DNA of 64,000 nucleotides. Origin: Brenneria rubrifaciens (GTDB lineage Bacteria > Pseudomonadota > Gammaproteobacteria > Enterobacterales > Enterobacteriaceae). Below, piece by piece: positions 1 to 11,112 of the stretch. Each line of letters opens with the position of its first letter. The stretch's first letter is position 1. The position numbers were made by a program, and so were the translations under genes. The stretch covers positions 3,964,094 to 4,028,093 of the forward strand of contig NZ_CP034035.1 of the NCBI RefSeq assembly GCF_005484945.1. Reading direction: 5' to 3'. Under the pieces are notes generated by a model. The model was given only the letters and a program-made list of their open reading frames with translations. It was not told the origin of the DNA and did no database searches.

Positions 1-264
<264 letters not shown>

Positions 265-283
265 CGCCTTGTAGGAGGGTGAT

Positions 284-706
284 ATGGCTGCTATGACTTA
301 CCATCTGGATGTCGTTAGTGCGGAACAGGAAATGTTCTCCGGTCTGGTGCAGAAGATCCAGGTGACGGGGAGCGAAGGCGAACTGGGTATTTATCCGGGA
401 CATGCCCCTCTGCTCACTGCCATTAAACCCGGCATGGTTCGTATTGTTAAACAGCACGGTGAAGAAGAGTATATCTACCTGTCTGGCGGCATCCTTGAGG
501 TGCAGCCGAACACGGTTACCGTACTGTCAGATACCGCCATCCGCGGGCAAGATCTGGATGAAGCGCGTGCGCTGGAAGCGAAACGCAAAGCTGAAGAGCA
601 TATCCGTAATTCCCATGGCGATGTGGATTATGCCCAGGCTTCCGCAGAACTGAGCAAGGCGATTGCCAAACTGCGCGTTATCGATCTAACCAAAAAAGCG
701 ATGTAA
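284..706 (+). CDS. atpC: F1F0 ATP synthase epsilon subunit
   Basis: A 140-residue protein, one residue longer than the usual E. coli epsilon. The N-terminal beta-sandwich begins [20 protein letters not shown] and is followed by the C-terminal helical hairpin (about residues 90-140, [20 protein letters not shown]). Epsilon joins the central stalk to the c-ring and can inhibit ATP hydrolysis. The start at 284 is supported by a strong GGAGG Shine-Dalgarno ending about 7 bases upstream. It is the last gene of the atp operon and is followed by an intrinsic terminator at 731-764. Confidence 0.97.
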   Translation: MAAMTYHLDVVSAEQEMFSGLVQKIQVTGSEGELGIYPGHAPLLTAIKPGMVRIVKQHGEEEYIYLSGGILEVQPNTVTVLSDTAIRGQDLDEARALEAKRKAEEHIRNSHGDVDYAQASAELSKAIAKLRVIDLTKKAM

Positions 707-730
707 CAGATAATTGATTGATAAATAAAG

Positions 731-764
731 GCCAGCCAGCGAAAGTTGTCTGGCTTTTTTATTT
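731..764 (+). terminator. rho-independent terminator of the atp operon
   Basis: AGCCAG (734-739) pairs with CTGGCT (750-755), followed by a run of T. It lies 25 bases after the atpC stop and closes the atp operon. Confidence 0.85.
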
Positions 765-883
765 TGATGAATCAGGTTTGCCCTTCCTTCCAGCATAAAC
801 TTTTCAGAAAAAACTGTCTGTGTTCAGCGCAAGTTTCGATAAACTCTTAGTATCGTTATGTTGATAATGAACCACCCTGATAT

Positions 884-908
884 GGTCGGCCCCGCAGGGG
901 GGCCAGCC
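884..908 (+). promoter_or_regulatory. GC-rich hairpin in the glmU leader
   Basis: GGCCCC (888-893) can pair with GGGGCC (899-904) and flanking bases extend the stem. It sits between the atp terminator and glmU without a following T run, so it is more likely a leader structure than a terminator. Function unknown. Confidence 0.35.
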
Positions 909-992
909 ATAAAATAAGTAGTAATTCTGTTCCATAACAGATTTACTTTTATCCATCCATTTTAATTGCAATCTGTTTTTGTCAGGATGCTT

Positions 993-2363
993 ATGTCGAA
1001 CAGCGCTATGAGTGTGGTTATCCTTGCTGCCGGTAAAGGAACCCGCATGTATTCCGAACTTCCCAAAGTTTTGCACCCATTAGCGGGTAAACCTATGGTG
1101 CAGCATGTCATTGACACCGCACTAACTACAGGCGCACAGCATGTTCATTTGGTTTACGGGCACGGTGGCGATTTGTTGAAGCGCGAACTGTCCGATCCGG
1201 CATTGAACTGGGTGTTGCAGGCGGAACAACTGGGCACGGGTCATGCCATGCAGCAGGCCGCGCCATTTTTTGCCGATGATGAAGATATTCTGATGTTGTA
1301 CGGAGATGTGCCGCTGATTTCCCCGCAAACGCTGAACCGGTTGTTACAGGCGAAACCGCAAGGGGGAATTGGCTTGCTGACCGTGAGGCTGGACAACCCC
1401 TCAGGTTATGGCCGTATCGTGCGTGAGAATGATGTGGTTGTGGGGATCGTCGAGCATAAAGATGCCAGCGAAGAACAGCGCCAGATTAATGAAATCAATA
1501 CCGGCATTCTGGTGGCGAACGGCAAGGATTTGAAACGCTGGTTAAGTCAGCTAAAAAATCACAATGCTCAGGGTGAATATTACGTTACCGATATCATTGC
1601 AATGGCGGCGGCAGAAGGTCACCGCGTCGAAACCGTTCACCCCGATCGCCTGAGTGAAGTGGAAGGCGTGAATAATCACCTGCAACTTTCGACGTTGGAA
1701 CGTGTTTATCAACGTGAGCAAGCGGATAAACTGTTGCTGGCTGGCGTTACGTTGCTTGATCCTTTTCGTTTTGATCTGCGTGGAACGTTGACTCACGGTC
1801 GTGATGTTATGATTGATGTCAATGTGGTGTTGGAAGGTAACGTCAAGCTGGGTAGCCGGGTTAAAATCGGGGCAGGTTGCGTAATTAAAAATTGTGTTAT
1901 TGGTGATGATTGCGAAATCAGCCCATACTCAGTGCTGGAAGATGCGGTGTTGGCGGCGCAATGTACCGTTGGACCCTTTGCCCGTTTGCGTCCGGGCGCG
2001 GAGCTGGCTGAAGGCGCTCACGTCGGGAATTTTGTAGAACTGAAAAAAGCGCGGCTGGGCGAAGGATCAAAAGCTGGCCATCTTAGCTATCTGGGTGATG
2101 CGGAGGTCGGGGCTGGTGTTAATATTGGTGCCGGAACCATTACCTGTAACTATGATGGCGCCAATAAACATAAAACAATCATTGGTGATGATGTGTTTGT
2201 CGGTTCCGATACTCAACTGGTGGCGCCGGTTAAGATCGCCAATGGCGTGACGATTGGTGCAGGTACAACCGTCACGCAGGACGTGGCGGAAAACGAGTTG
2301 GTTATCAGCCGGGTGAGACAGCAGCACATTACTGGCTGGCAGCGGCCTGTGAAGAAAAAATAA
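993..2363 (+). CDS. glmU: bifunctional UDP-GlcNAc pyrophosphorylase / glucosamine-1-phosphate acetyltransferase
   Basis: Makes UDP-N-acetylglucosamine from glucosamine-1-phosphate, acetyl-CoA and UTP for peptidoglycan and LPS. The N-terminal Rossmann-like uridyltransferase domain (about residues 1-230) carries the nucleotide-binding signature [18 protein letters not shown]. The rest is a left-handed beta-helix of hexapeptide repeats with the acetyltransferase site (for example [19 protein letters not shown]). The frame is open upstream to a TTG at 966, but ATG 993 has AGGA at 984-987 with 5-base spacing and gives 456 residues, exactly the E. coli length, so that start is chosen. glmS follows downstream, as in E. 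coli, where the two are co-transcribed. Confidence 0.96.
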   Translation: MSNSAMSVVILAAGKGTRMYSELPKVLHPLAGKPMVQHVIDTALTTGAQHVHLVYGHGGDLLKRELSDPALNWVLQAEQLGTGHAMQQAAPFFADDEDILMLYGDVPLISPQTLNRLLQAKPQGGIGLLTVRLDNPSGYGRIVRENDVVVGIVEHKDASEEQRQINEINTGILVANGKDLKRWLSQLKNHNAQGEYYVTDIIAMAAAEGHRVETVHPDRLSEVEGVNNHLQLSTLERVYQREQADKLLLAGVTLLDPFRFDLRGTLTHGRDVMIDVNVVLEGNVKLGSRVKIGAGCVIKNCVIGDDCEISPYSVLEDAVLAAQCTVGPFARLRPGAELAEGAHVGNFVELKKARLGEGSKAGHLSYLGDAEVGAGVNIGAGTITCNYDGANKHKTIIGDDVFVGSDTQLVAPVKIANGVTIGAGTTVTQDVAENELVISRVRQQHITGWQRPVKKK

Positions 2364-2400
2364 TTATTGACTGTGGCTGGCCTTCGCAAGCTGTGGAGGC

Positions 2401-2440
2401 TGTCTTGCTCTGCGTTCAACCTCAAGCGCAGAGCAAGACA
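2401..2440 (+). repeat. perfect 14-bp inverted repeat in the glmU-glmS intercistronic leader
   Basis: TGTCTTGCTCTGCG (2401-2414) and CGCAGAGCAAGACA (2427-2440) are perfectly complementary around a 12-base loop, 37 bases after the glmU stop and 109 bases before the glmS start. In E. coli the glmUS transcript is cleaved near the glmU stop, and the glmS leader folds into an inhibitory structure opened by the sRNA GlmZ. This stem may be the local equivalent or a processing/stability element. No T run follows, so it is not a classical terminator. Confidence 0.7.
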
Positions 2441-2548
2441 TAATAATCCCCAACTCTACAAGGCTCGGGGAACCCCGGAAAAACCGGAACAATCAGGTCA
2501 AAGACATCTCCGGTGACACAATATGTCACTTTTATAGGAATACAATCG

Positions 2549-4378
2549 ATGTGTGGAATTGTAGGCGCGGTCGCGCAACGTGATATCGCAGAAATCCTGT
2601 TAGAAGGTTTACGCCGTCTTGAATACCGAGGCTATGACTCGGCGGGTCTTGCTGTGGTTAACAGTGAAGGGCAGGTTTCCCGCCTGCGTCGTTTGGGTAA
2701 AGTGCAGATGCTGGCTCAGGCCGCCGAGAAACATGAGCTGGCTGGCGGCACCGGTATCGCTCATACTCGCTGGGCAACGCACGGTGAACCCTCTGAGGAG
2801 AATGCACACCCGCATGTTTCTGAACACATTATCATTGTCCACAACGGGATTATTGAAAACCACGAACCGCTACGTGAGCTGATGATTGAACGCGGCTACC
2901 GCTTTGTGTCGGAAACGGATACCGAAGTGGTTGCTCATCTGGTTCATTTTGAACAAAAGCAGGGCGGTTCGCTGGTGGAGGTGGTTAAGCGCGTGATCCC
3001 TCAACTGCGCGGGGCTTACGGTATGGTGGTGCTGGATAGCCGTGATCCGGGCGTGCTGGTTGCCGCGCGTTCAGGGAGTCCGCTGGTTATCGGGCGCGGT
3101 ATGGGGGAAAACTTCATTGCTTCCGACCAACTGGCGCTGTTGCCGGTTACTCGCCGCTTTATGTTCCTGGAAGAAGGGGACGTGGCTGAAATCACCCGTC
3201 GCGACATTCGCGTATTTGATAAATCCGGTCAGATTGCTGTGCGCGAAGAAATTGAATCGAAGGTGAATTATGATGCCGGTGACAAAGGCGCTTACCGTCA
3301 TTACATGCAGAAAGAGATTTACGAACAGCCGATGGCGATTAAGAACACCCTTGAAGGGCGTTTTAGCCACGGTGAGATCAATCTTTCTGAATTAGGCCCG
3401 AAAGCGGATGAACTGCTGGCGAAAGTGCAGCATGTTCAGATCATCGCCTGCGGCACCTCCTACAATTCCGGTATGGTTTCCCGCTACTGGTTTGAAGCGT
3501 TGGCGGGAGTTCCTTGTGATGTGGAAATCGCTTCCGAGTTCCGCTATCGCAAACCGGCGATACGACAGAATAGCCTGATGATTACCTTGTCTCAGTCCGG
3601 TGAAACGGCGGATACGCTGGCGGCGCTGCGTTTGTCCAAAGAACTGGGATATCTGGGCTCACTGGCCATTTGTAACGTTGCGGGGTCGTCGCTGGTGCGT
3701 GAGTCCGATTTGTCGCTGATGACCAAAGCCGGTGTGGAAATTGGCGTGGCTTCTACCAAGGCATTCACCACTCAGCTTACGGTTCTGCTGATGCTGGTGG
3801 CCCGTATTGGTCATCTGCGTGGTATGGATGCGCAGGTTGAACAGGATATCGTACACGGTTTGCAGGCATTACCGGCCCGAATCGAACAGATGCTGTCGCA
3901 GGATAAGCTCATTGAGTCTCTGGCGGAAGGTTTCTCTGATAAGCATCATGCACTGTTTCTGGGGCGCGGCGATCAGTATCCGATTGCCATGGAAGGGGCG
4001 CTGAAACTGAAAGAGATCTCCTATATCCATGCCGAAGCTTATGCGGCGGGTGAACTAAAGCACGGGCCGCTGGCGTTGATCGATGCGGATATGCCGGTGG
4101 TGGTGGTGGCGCCTAATAATGAGCTGCTGGAAAAACTGAAATCCAATATTGAAGAAGTCCGGGCACGCGGCGGCGAGCTGTATGTGTTCGCTGATGAAGA
4201 TGCTGGTTTCATCAGTAGCGAGAATATGAAAATTATCCCTCTGCCGCATATTGAAGAGGTGATCGCACCGATTTTCTATACCGTTCCGCTACAGTTACTG
4301 TCTTACCATGTTGCGCTGATCAAAGGTACGGACGTCGATCAACCGCGTAATCTGGCGAAGTCGGTCACGGTGGAATAA
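2549..4378 (+). CDS. glmS: glutamine--fructose-6-phosphate aminotransferase (isomerizing)
   Basis: Glucosamine-6-phosphate synthase, the first committed step of hexosamine synthesis. The mature protein must start with the catalytic cysteine, so the start is ATG 2549 ([12 protein letters not shown], 609 residues, the E. coli length), not the upstream in-frame start at 2513. Domains: N-terminal Ntn glutaminase (about 1-240) with the loop [19 protein letters not shown], then two SIS isomerase domains (first containing CGTSYNSG and SQSGETADT). The C-terminus LAKSVTVE is conserved. It is the second gene of the glmUS unit; expression in relatives is controlled post-transcriptionally by GlmY/GlmZ. 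Confidence 0.97.
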   Translation: MCGIVGAVAQRDIAEILLEGLRRLEYRGYDSAGLAVVNSEGQVSRLRRLGKVQMLAQAAEKHELAGGTGIAHTRWATHGEPSEENAHPHVSEHIIIVHNGIIENHEPLRELMIERGYRFVSETDTEVVAHLVHFEQKQGGSLVEVVKRVIPQLRGAYGMVVLDSRDPGVLVAARSGSPLVIGRGMGENFIASDQLALLPVTRRFMFLEEGDVAEITRRDIRVFDKSGQIAVREEIESKVNYDAGDKGAYRHYMQKEIYEQPMAIKNTLEGRFSHGEINLSELGPKADELLAKVQHVQIIACGTSYNSGMVSRYWFEALAGVPCDVEIASEFRYRKPAIRQNSLMITLSQSGETADTLAALRLSKELGYLGSLAICNVAGSSLVRESDLSLMTKAGVEIGVASTKAFTTQLTVLLMLVARIGHLRGMDAQVEQDIVHGLQALPARIEQMLSQDKLIESLAEGFSDKHHALFLGRGDQYPIAMEGALKLKEISYIHAEAYAAGELKHGPLALIDADMPVVVVAPNNELLEKLKSNIEEVRARGGELYVFADEDAGFISSENMKIIPLPHIEEVIAPIFYTVPLQLLSYHVALIKGTDVDQPRNLAKSVTVE

Positions 4379-5752
4379 CGAAGGCATTGATTCAACTTGC
4401 GGTAAGTTTCCTGATTAGACGCCGCAGGTCGGAAAGAAGGCTACCGGCAACTGAAGTCACCGAAGTCGACGTTGCCGGCGGTCATTTCCTTTATGTCGAC
4501 GTTTCCGGTCGCATACCAGCCGACTTTATTTCACGATTGCGACATACCGGAAATTTGCTGACGTTAATGTCCGTCCGGAACCCAAATATGGGTGAGATTG
4601 AGACCCCGTTCCGTATAACCGATGTTCGGGGATGTCATCCGATAAGGCGTAATTCGCTTTTAATGCACGCAGGAACCACCATCATGACCATTTTGAAATA
4701 ACGTGGTTCCGGGCTGTTAAAATATTTCAGCGTGCCCTGTACTTCCGCCTGCTTGCAGACTGAACGGCGACGATACGTTATTACTGATGCTGTTTTTTTC
4801 AATCAACGTAATTTCCGCATGGGCTATGTTTACTGAGCCACTGATTACAATTCAGCTCATCAATAGGCTGACGATGCCTTTTTCATGAGAGTGACTTGTT
4901 AAATAAGAGCGCTAAATGACAATCAAAATAAAAACCACCCGACAAACATGAAGTAACCGTATGAATGCTCTCGACTGTTGGGGAAAATGACCTCATCGTC
5001 ACGCCTGTTTTTGCCCAATACCGATTTAATGCGACGGAACTATGTGGCGTTAGGTTTAAGCTTGTGATATTTCGATTTACAGATGCGTAAGATTATTTCA
5101 TTTTACCTCCCTGCCATCATCGGCATTCAATGTCGGGTGGTTTTGTTTTTTTATTTCAGGTGGGCTTCGGTCAGCCGTACCCATAATGTAGCGCCTACTG
5201 ACTTACCTGCATCATTAAAATCTAATTCGGGTGATGCGCCGAATAACCGTTATCCTCTAAACTGACGCCGGCGACAAAAATAATGATCATACCTGAAGCG
5301 CGTACGGAGCCGGGAAAGGGTTCAATCAACTGTAGGAAAAGCGAAATACACTGGGGGTTAACGCAAATTAAATCCTGCGCGATGAGCGAGTGACATAGGC
5401 GCATTGTGAAAAATGACGCTGAATATATCGGCCAGATAAGCAAAATGGAAATAAGAATCACCGGTTTGCGGCGCGGCGGCAGGTCAACCGTTTTACCGCC
5501 GGACCACTGCTGCCCAGCGCTGGGCAGAGTTTCTTGAATGCTTGCGCATGGAGGGCTGGAATGGGCTGCAAAAGGAGGATACGCAGCAGAGTGTGGTGTA
5601 CCGTTAGCCGCCGTCATCGAGGGAGATGCCCGTCGGCCCCCTGATATCCTCCCGGTACGCAAGTTCATCAATAAGGTTCTTAGCGTGAAACGGCGTCCCG
5701 AGTTAACTAATTGAAAATCATAAGCGGGATGGTGGTCAGGATAAGATTTGTT
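4379..5752. other. 1.4-kb stretch between glmS and pstS without a convincing gene
   Basis: Short open frames exist on both strands (for example 4387-4701 plus, 5222-5671 minus), but none has a good ribosome-binding site together with a recognisable protein. The minus-strand frame contains a proline-arginine segment followed by a hydrophobic stretch (LPPRRKPVILISILLIWPIY, near 5430-5490). This is faintly like the C-terminal anchor of some antibiotic-biosynthesis-monooxygenase-type proteins, so decayed gene remnants are possible. No terminator with a clear T run was found directly after glmS. Confidence 0.4.
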
Positions 5753-5804
5753 TTTGTCATAAAACTGTCACATTAAGTACATTTTACTGTCACGGAATTG
5801 TCCT
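5753..5804 (+). promoter_or_regulatory. two Pho boxes of the pst operon
   Basis: Two 18-bp PhoB sites match the CTGTCAT-N4-CTGTCA pattern: 5753-5770 (TTTGTCATAAAACTGTCA) and 5787-5804 (CTGTCACGGAATTGTCCT). Arrangement and sequence closely follow the E. coli pstS promoter, including the TCCTATTTTT that follows and overlaps the expected -10 region. Activation by phospho-PhoB under phosphate starvation is expected. Confidence 0.85.
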
Positions 5805-5880
5805 ATTTTTCCTCCTGCAAACTACACTCTGATTAATAACGACTCTGGGTCTACACTTCCAGTATCCCACAGGAGGGATT

Positions 5881-6921
5881 ATGAAACTGATGCGTACCAC
5901 TATTGCCAGTATCGTTGCAGCAAGTTTTTCACTGACGGCGGTTTCCGCTTTTGCTGCCGCCAACCTCACCGGCGCCGGTGCGACATTTCCCGCGCCAGTT
6001 TATTCCAAATGGGCTGACTCCTATCAAAAAGAAACTGGCAATAAAGTCAACTATCAAGGGATTGGATCTTCAGGCGGTGTAAAACAAATTATTGCTAAAA
6101 CCGTCGACTTCGGCGCTTCTGACGCACCGCTGTCTGATGATAAACTGGCAAAAGATGGTTTATTCCAGTTCCCGACCGTTATCGGTGGCGTGGTGCTGGC
6201 GGTAAACATTCCGGGTATTAAATCAGGTGATTTGACGCTGGATGGCAAAACGCTGGGTGATATCTACCTGGGAAAAATCAAAAAATGGAACGATCCCGCC
6301 ATTACCAAACTGAATCCGAATGCTAAACTGCCGGATCAGGATATTGCGGTGGTGCGTCGTGCGGATGGTTCCGGTACGTCTTTCGTTTTCACCAGCTATC
6401 TGGCTAAAGTGAATGCGGAATGGAAAGAAAAAATCGGTTCTGGCTCTACCGTTAACTGGCCGACCGGTCTGGGCGGTAAAGGAAACGATGGTATTGCGGC
6501 GTTCGTACAGCGTCTGCCTGGTTCAATCGGCTATGTCGAATATGCTTACGCCAAGCAGAACAATCTGGCTTACACCAAACTGGTTTCTGCGGATGGCGGC
6601 GTTGTCAGCCCGACCGGCGCCAATTTTAGTAATGCCGCGAAGGGCGCTGACTGGAGCAGAACTTTTGCTCAGGATCTGACGAATCAGAAAGGCGCGGATG
6701 CCTGGCCTATTAGCTCTACCACCTTCATTCTTATACAGAAAGAGCAGGCCAAAGCAGAGCAGGGTACTGAAGTATTGAAGTTCTTCGACTGGGCTTACAA
6801 CAAAGGCGGCGAGCAAGCTACAGCGCTGGATTACGCCACGCTGCCTAAAGAAGTGGTTGAGCAAATTCGTGCCGCATGGAAAACTCAGATAAAAGACAGT
6901 AGCGGTAAAGCGTTATATTAA
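5881..6921 (+). CDS. pstS: periplasmic phosphate-binding protein PstS
   Basis: High-affinity phosphate-binding protein of the Pst ABC importer, 346 residues. A Sec signal peptide ([20 protein letters not shown], cleavage near AFA-AANL) is followed by the family start [20 protein letters not shown]. The phosphate-contacting motifs are [15 protein letters not shown] and [12 protein letters not shown]. The start has a strong AGGAGGG site. Two Pho boxes lie upstream. A stable hairpin after the stop probably keeps pstS mRNA more abundant than the distal genes. Confidence 0.97.
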   Translation: MKLMRTTIASIVAASFSLTAVSAFAAANLTGAGATFPAPVYSKWADSYQKETGNKVNYQGIGSSGGVKQIIAKTVDFGASDAPLSDDKLAKDGLFQFPTVIGGVVLAVNIPGIKSGDLTLDGKTLGDIYLGKIKKWNDPAITKLNPNAKLPDQDIAVVRRADGSGTSFVFTSYLAKVNAEWKEKIGSGSTVNWPTGLGGKGNDGIAAFVQRLPGSIGYVEYAYAKQNNLAYTKLVSADGGVVSPTGANFSNAAKGADWSRTFAQDLTNQKGADAWPISSTTFILIQKEQAKAEQGTEVLKFFDWAYNKGGEQATALDYATLPKEVVEQIRAAWKTQIKDSSGKALY

Positions 6922-6991
6922 AACATCTGTCTGCAATGTTCATAGAATCAGATGGCATGAACATTCGCTAAAGGGTTGAAGGTTGTATCGG

Positions 6992-7020
6992 GGCGGAAAG
7001 GTGGCAATCACCTTTCCGCC
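6992..7020 (+). promoter_or_regulatory. intercistronic hairpin pstS-pstC
   Basis: GGCGGAAAGGTG (6992-7003) and CACCTTTCCGCC (7009-7020) form a perfect 12-bp stem with a 5-base loop, followed by TTAAAC rather than a T run. This is typical of an mRNA-stabilising or partial termination structure after a binding-protein gene, giving more PstS than permease. Confidence 0.7.
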
Positions 7021-7070
7021 TTAAACAACTTGTGTGTTGTCAAATGCAGTTGAATTGAGAAGAGAGATGC

Positions 7071-8030
7071 ATGGCTGAGTACAAGCCGGCGATTAAGGCT
7101 CCGGGGAAACACGGCGATATCATTTTTGGTGCGCTGGTGAAACTGGCTGCGTTGATCACGCTGATGTTGTTAGGGGGCATTATTGTTTCCCTGATTGTGG
7201 CGTCCTGGCCCAGCATTGAAAAGTTTGGTTTTGCTTTTCTATGGACGAAAGAATGGGATGCGCCTGCCGAGCAATTCGGGGCTTTGGTACCGATCTACGG
7301 CACGGTTGTTACCTCATTGATTGCGCTGATTATCGCGATACCTATCAGTTTCGGGATCGCACTGTTTCTGACCGAGCTGGCACCCAACTGGCTGAAGCGT
7401 CCATTGGGCGTTGCCATTGAATTGCTGGCTGCGATCCCGAGTATTGTTTACGGCATGTGGGGCTTGTTCATTTTCGCCCCGCTGTTTGCCGAATATTTCC
7501 AACAGCCGGTGGGTAATGTGCTATCGGGCATTCCGTTTGTGGGCGCGCTTTTCTCAGGACCCGCCTTTGGAATCGGTATTCTGGCGGCTGGCGTGATTCT
7601 GGCCATCATGATTATTCCCTACATCGCCGCCGTTATGCGCGACGTGTTTGAACAAACCCCGGTGATGATGAAAGAGTCCGCATACGGTATTGGTTGCACC
7701 ACCTGGGAAGTGATTTGGCACATTGTCCTGCCTTATACCAAAAATGGCGTGATTGGCGGCATTATGCTGGGGTTGGGGCGTGCGCTGGGCGAAACCATGG
7801 CTGTGACCTTCATTATCGGCAATACCTACCAGTTGGATAGCGCGTCGCTGTATATGCCGGGCAACAGTATTACGTCGGCGTTAGCCAATGAGTTTGCCGA
7901 GGCCGAGTCCGGCCTGCATACCGCAGCGCTGATGGAGCTGGGGCTGATTCTATTTGTGATTACCTTTATTGTTCTGGCGTGTTCAAAACTGATGATTATG
8001 CGTCTGACAAGAAATGAGGGGGCACCTTGA
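7071..8030 (+). CDS. pstC: phosphate ABC transporter permease PstC
   Basis: Inner-membrane permease of the Pst importer, 319 residues, with about six hydrophobic helices. It carries the binding-protein-dependent permease (EAA loop) region [20 protein letters not shown] followed by [19 protein letters not shown], which contacts PstB. It pairs with PstA as the heterodimeric channel. The start ATG 7071 has an AGAGAG site. The stop TGA (8028-8030) overlaps the pstA start. Confidence 0.96.
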   Translation: MAEYKPAIKAPGKHGDIIFGALVKLAALITLMLLGGIIVSLIVASWPSIEKFGFAFLWTKEWDAPAEQFGALVPIYGTVVTSLIALIIAIPISFGIALFLTELAPNWLKRPLGVAIELLAAIPSIVYGMWGLFIFAPLFAEYFQQPVGNVLSGIPFVGALFSGPAFGIGILAAGVILAIMIIPYIAAVMRDVFEQTPVMMKESAYGIGCTTWEVIWHIVLPYTKNGVIGGIMLGLGRALGETMAVTFIIGNTYQLDSASLYMPGNSITSALANEFAEAESGLHTAALMELGLILFVITFIVLACSKLMIMRLTRNEGAP

Positions 8031-8917
8031 TGGCTTCGTTAGGTATGGAACAAGAAGCGGCGCTGGTGCGTTCGCGGCGCAAGATGCAGGCTTGGCGGCG
8101 TAACAAGAACCGTATCGCACTGTGTTTATCAATGATCACTATGGTTTTTGGCCTGTTTTGGCTGGTCTGGATACTGTTTTCAACCATCACCAAAGGGGTT
8201 GATGGGATGTCGCTGGCGCTATTTACCGAAATGACGCCGCCGCCCAATACCGCCGGCGGCGGGCTGGCAAACGCCATCGTCGGAAGCGGACTGCTGATTC
8301 TGTGGTCTACCCTGCTGGGAACGCCGCTGGGCATTATGGCCGGCATCTATCTGGCGGAGTATGGTCGTAAATCATGGATTGCGGAAGTAATCCGATTTAT
8401 TAACGACATTTTGCTCTCGGCGCCGTCCATTGTGGTCGGGCTTTTCGTCTATACACTGGTGGTGGCGAAAATGCAGCACTTTTCCGGCTGGGCCGGGGTG
8501 ATTGCGCTGGCGCTGTTGCAGGTTCCGATTGTGATCCGTACAACCGAGAATATGCTTAAGCTGATACCGGATAGCCTGCGTGAAGCGGCTTACGCACTGG
8601 GTACGCCAAAGTGGAAGATGATTTCAGCCATCACGCTGAAAGCCTCGGTATCGGGCATCATGACGGGGATTTTGCTGGCGATAGCGCGTATCGCGGGGGA
8701 AACCGCGCCGCTGTTGTTCACCTCGCTGTCGAATCAGTTCTGGAGTACGGATCTGATGCGCCCGATTGCCAATCTCCCGGTTACTATCTTTAAATTCGCC
8801 ATGAGCCCGTTTGTGGAATGGCAACAGCTGGCCTGGGCAGGCGTGCTGTTGATCACGCTGTGTGTTCTGCTGCTGAATATTTTGGCGCGCGTTATTTTTT
8901 CTACCAGGAAAGATTAA
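8030..8917 (+). CDS. pstA: phosphate ABC transporter permease PstA
   Basis: Second permease of the Pst importer, 295 residues from ATG 8030. This start overlaps the pstC stop (TGATG) and has a GAGGGGG site upstream; a TTG at 8027 is also in frame but less likely. Family landmarks are [19 protein letters not shown] near the N-terminus and the EAA loop [20 protein letters not shown] before [20 protein letters not shown]. Translational coupling with pstC is likely. Confidence 0.96.
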   Translation: MASLGMEQEAALVRSRRKMQAWRRNKNRIALCLSMITMVFGLFWLVWILFSTITKGVDGMSLALFTEMTPPPNTAGGGLANAIVGSGLLILWSTLLGTPLGIMAGIYLAEYGRKSWIAEVIRFINDILLSAPSIVVGLFVYTLVVAKMQHFSGWAGVIALALLQVPIVIRTTENMLKLIPDSLREAAYALGTPKWKMISAITLKASVSGIMTGILLAIARIAGETAPLLFTSLSNQFWSTDLMRPIANLPVTIFKFAMSPFVEWQQLAWAGVLLITLCVLLLNILARVIFSTRKD

Positions 8918-9748
<831 letters not shown>

Positions 9749-9760
9749 CTAGGAAGCATT

Positions 9761-10519
9761 ATGGATAACCTGAATCTGAACAAACATATTTCCGGTCAGT
9801 TTAATGCGGAACTGGAACATATCCGAACCCAGGTATTAACCATGGGGGGGTTGGTTGAACAGCAACTGACTGATGCCATCACTGCGATGCATAATCAGGA
9901 TGAGGAACTGGCGCAGCGGGTTGTGGAAGCTGACGCCAAGGTCAACATGATGGAAGTGGCCATTGATGAAGCCTGCGTGCGGATTATCGCCAAACGTCAA
10001 CCCACCGCCAGCGACCTGCGTCTGGTAATGGCGATCATCAAGACGATTTCCGAGTTGGAACGCATGGGCGATGTAGCGGATAAAATATGCCGTACCGCGT
10101 TGGAGAAATTTTCCCATCAGCACCAGCCGCTGCTGGTCAGTCTGGAGTCGCTGGGACGGCACACCGTACAGATGCTGCATGATGTGCTGGATGCGTTTGC
10201 CCGTATGGATCTGGACGAAGCGGTGCGTATCTATCATGAGGATAAAAAAGTCGATAAGGAGTACGAAGGCATTGTACGTCAACTGATGACTTACATGATG
10301 GAAGACTCCCGTACTATTCCCAGCGTGCTGACGGCGTTATTTTGCGCCCGATCTATCGAACGTATTGGCGACCGCTGCCAGAATATCTGCGAATTTATTT
10401 TCTATTTCGTCAAAGGTCAGGATTTCCGTCATCTGGGCGGAGACGCACTGGAGAAGCTGTTGATTGCGAAGGATGAAAAAGATGCAAGAGACGCTAAAGA
10501 GGCGAAGGACGCCGAGTAG
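9761..10519 (+). CDS. phoU: phosphate signalling protein PhoU
   Basis: Negative regulator that links Pst transporter activity to the PhoR kinase, 252 residues. Two homologous three-helix PhoU domains carry the metal-binding type motifs [12 protein letters not shown] (about residues 90-110) and [17 protein letters not shown] (about 195-215). The C-terminus is about ten residues longer than in E. coli and ends in a charged, repetitive tail ([16 protein letters not shown]), probably flexible. It is the last gene of the pst operon, followed by a terminator. Confidence 0.97.
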   Translation: MDNLNLNKHISGQFNAELEHIRTQVLTMGGLVEQQLTDAITAMHNQDEELAQRVVEADAKVNMMEVAIDEACVRIIAKRQPTASDLRLVMAIIKTISELERMGDVADKICRTALEKFSHQHQPLLVSLESLGRHTVQMLHDVLDAFARMDLDEAVRIYHEDKKVDKEYEGIVRQLMTYMMEDSRTIPSVLTALFCARSIERIGDRCQNICEFIFYFVKGQDFRHLGGDALEKLLIAKDEKDARDAKEAKDAE

Positions 10520-10552
10520 TAATACTCACTACTCACTGGTTGTTTATTCTGG

Positions 10553-10584
10553 AAAACGCGCTGCTTGCAGGGCGTTTTTTCTTT
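10553..10584 (+). terminator. rho-independent terminator of pstSCAB-phoU
   Basis: AAAACGC (10553-10559) pairs with GCGTTTT (10572-10578), with an inner CTGC/GCAG stem, followed by a T-rich tract. Confidence 0.85.
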
Positions 10585-11112
10585 CTTTATGGCTTTAGTT
10601 TAGATAAATAATTTGATGTAAGATCAATAAAGGCTATTTTTAAGAGTATGTTTTCACTGTAAGACAAGTATATTACCCATCAATATTCCCGCCTGCATTA
10701 AACCTGCTTTATTTACCTGAATATAATTTATTTTTATATTTAGCTCATCCGGTAATTTCTTAGTGTGGTAGCCCTTTCTGCTTTTCCGTAGTGCAATAGC
10801 GGCATGGAATGCACTATCAATGTACCGTAATTTGAAAGAATTTCTTATAGTAAAAAGCGGGGTTTGAATTTATTGACGCGCAGGATTCACAAATAAAGCA
10901 CGCCACGACTGCGATTTCTTATTTTTAGAAAGCTCTCACCGAAAATCAGTAAGGATATAAACCGTCGATTGGCTTCACTCTTGCAATGCATATAGCGTGA
11001 AGATTCAGTATGTCCCCCTCATCTTTCACATTGCAGGTATGTCGCTTTATTGCATCCTGAAATCTATGGGGTATCGCTATTTAATTTTTTCATTGATGAT
11101 ATGGAGAATAGC
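10585..11112. other. AT-rich intergenic region before the peptide ABC operon
   Basis: About 530 bases with no credible gene. It must hold the promoter of the downstream transporter operon. I see no clear operator or RNA gene. Confidence 0.5.

Noticed and set aside
2401..2548. glmS ribozyme-riboswitch
   Set aside because: That element belongs to Gram-positive bacteria; the leader here has a simple hairpin and enterobacteria use GlmY/GlmZ.
4387..4701. 104-codon open frame after glmS
   Set aside because: TTG start, no similarity recognised, atypical composition; probably chance.
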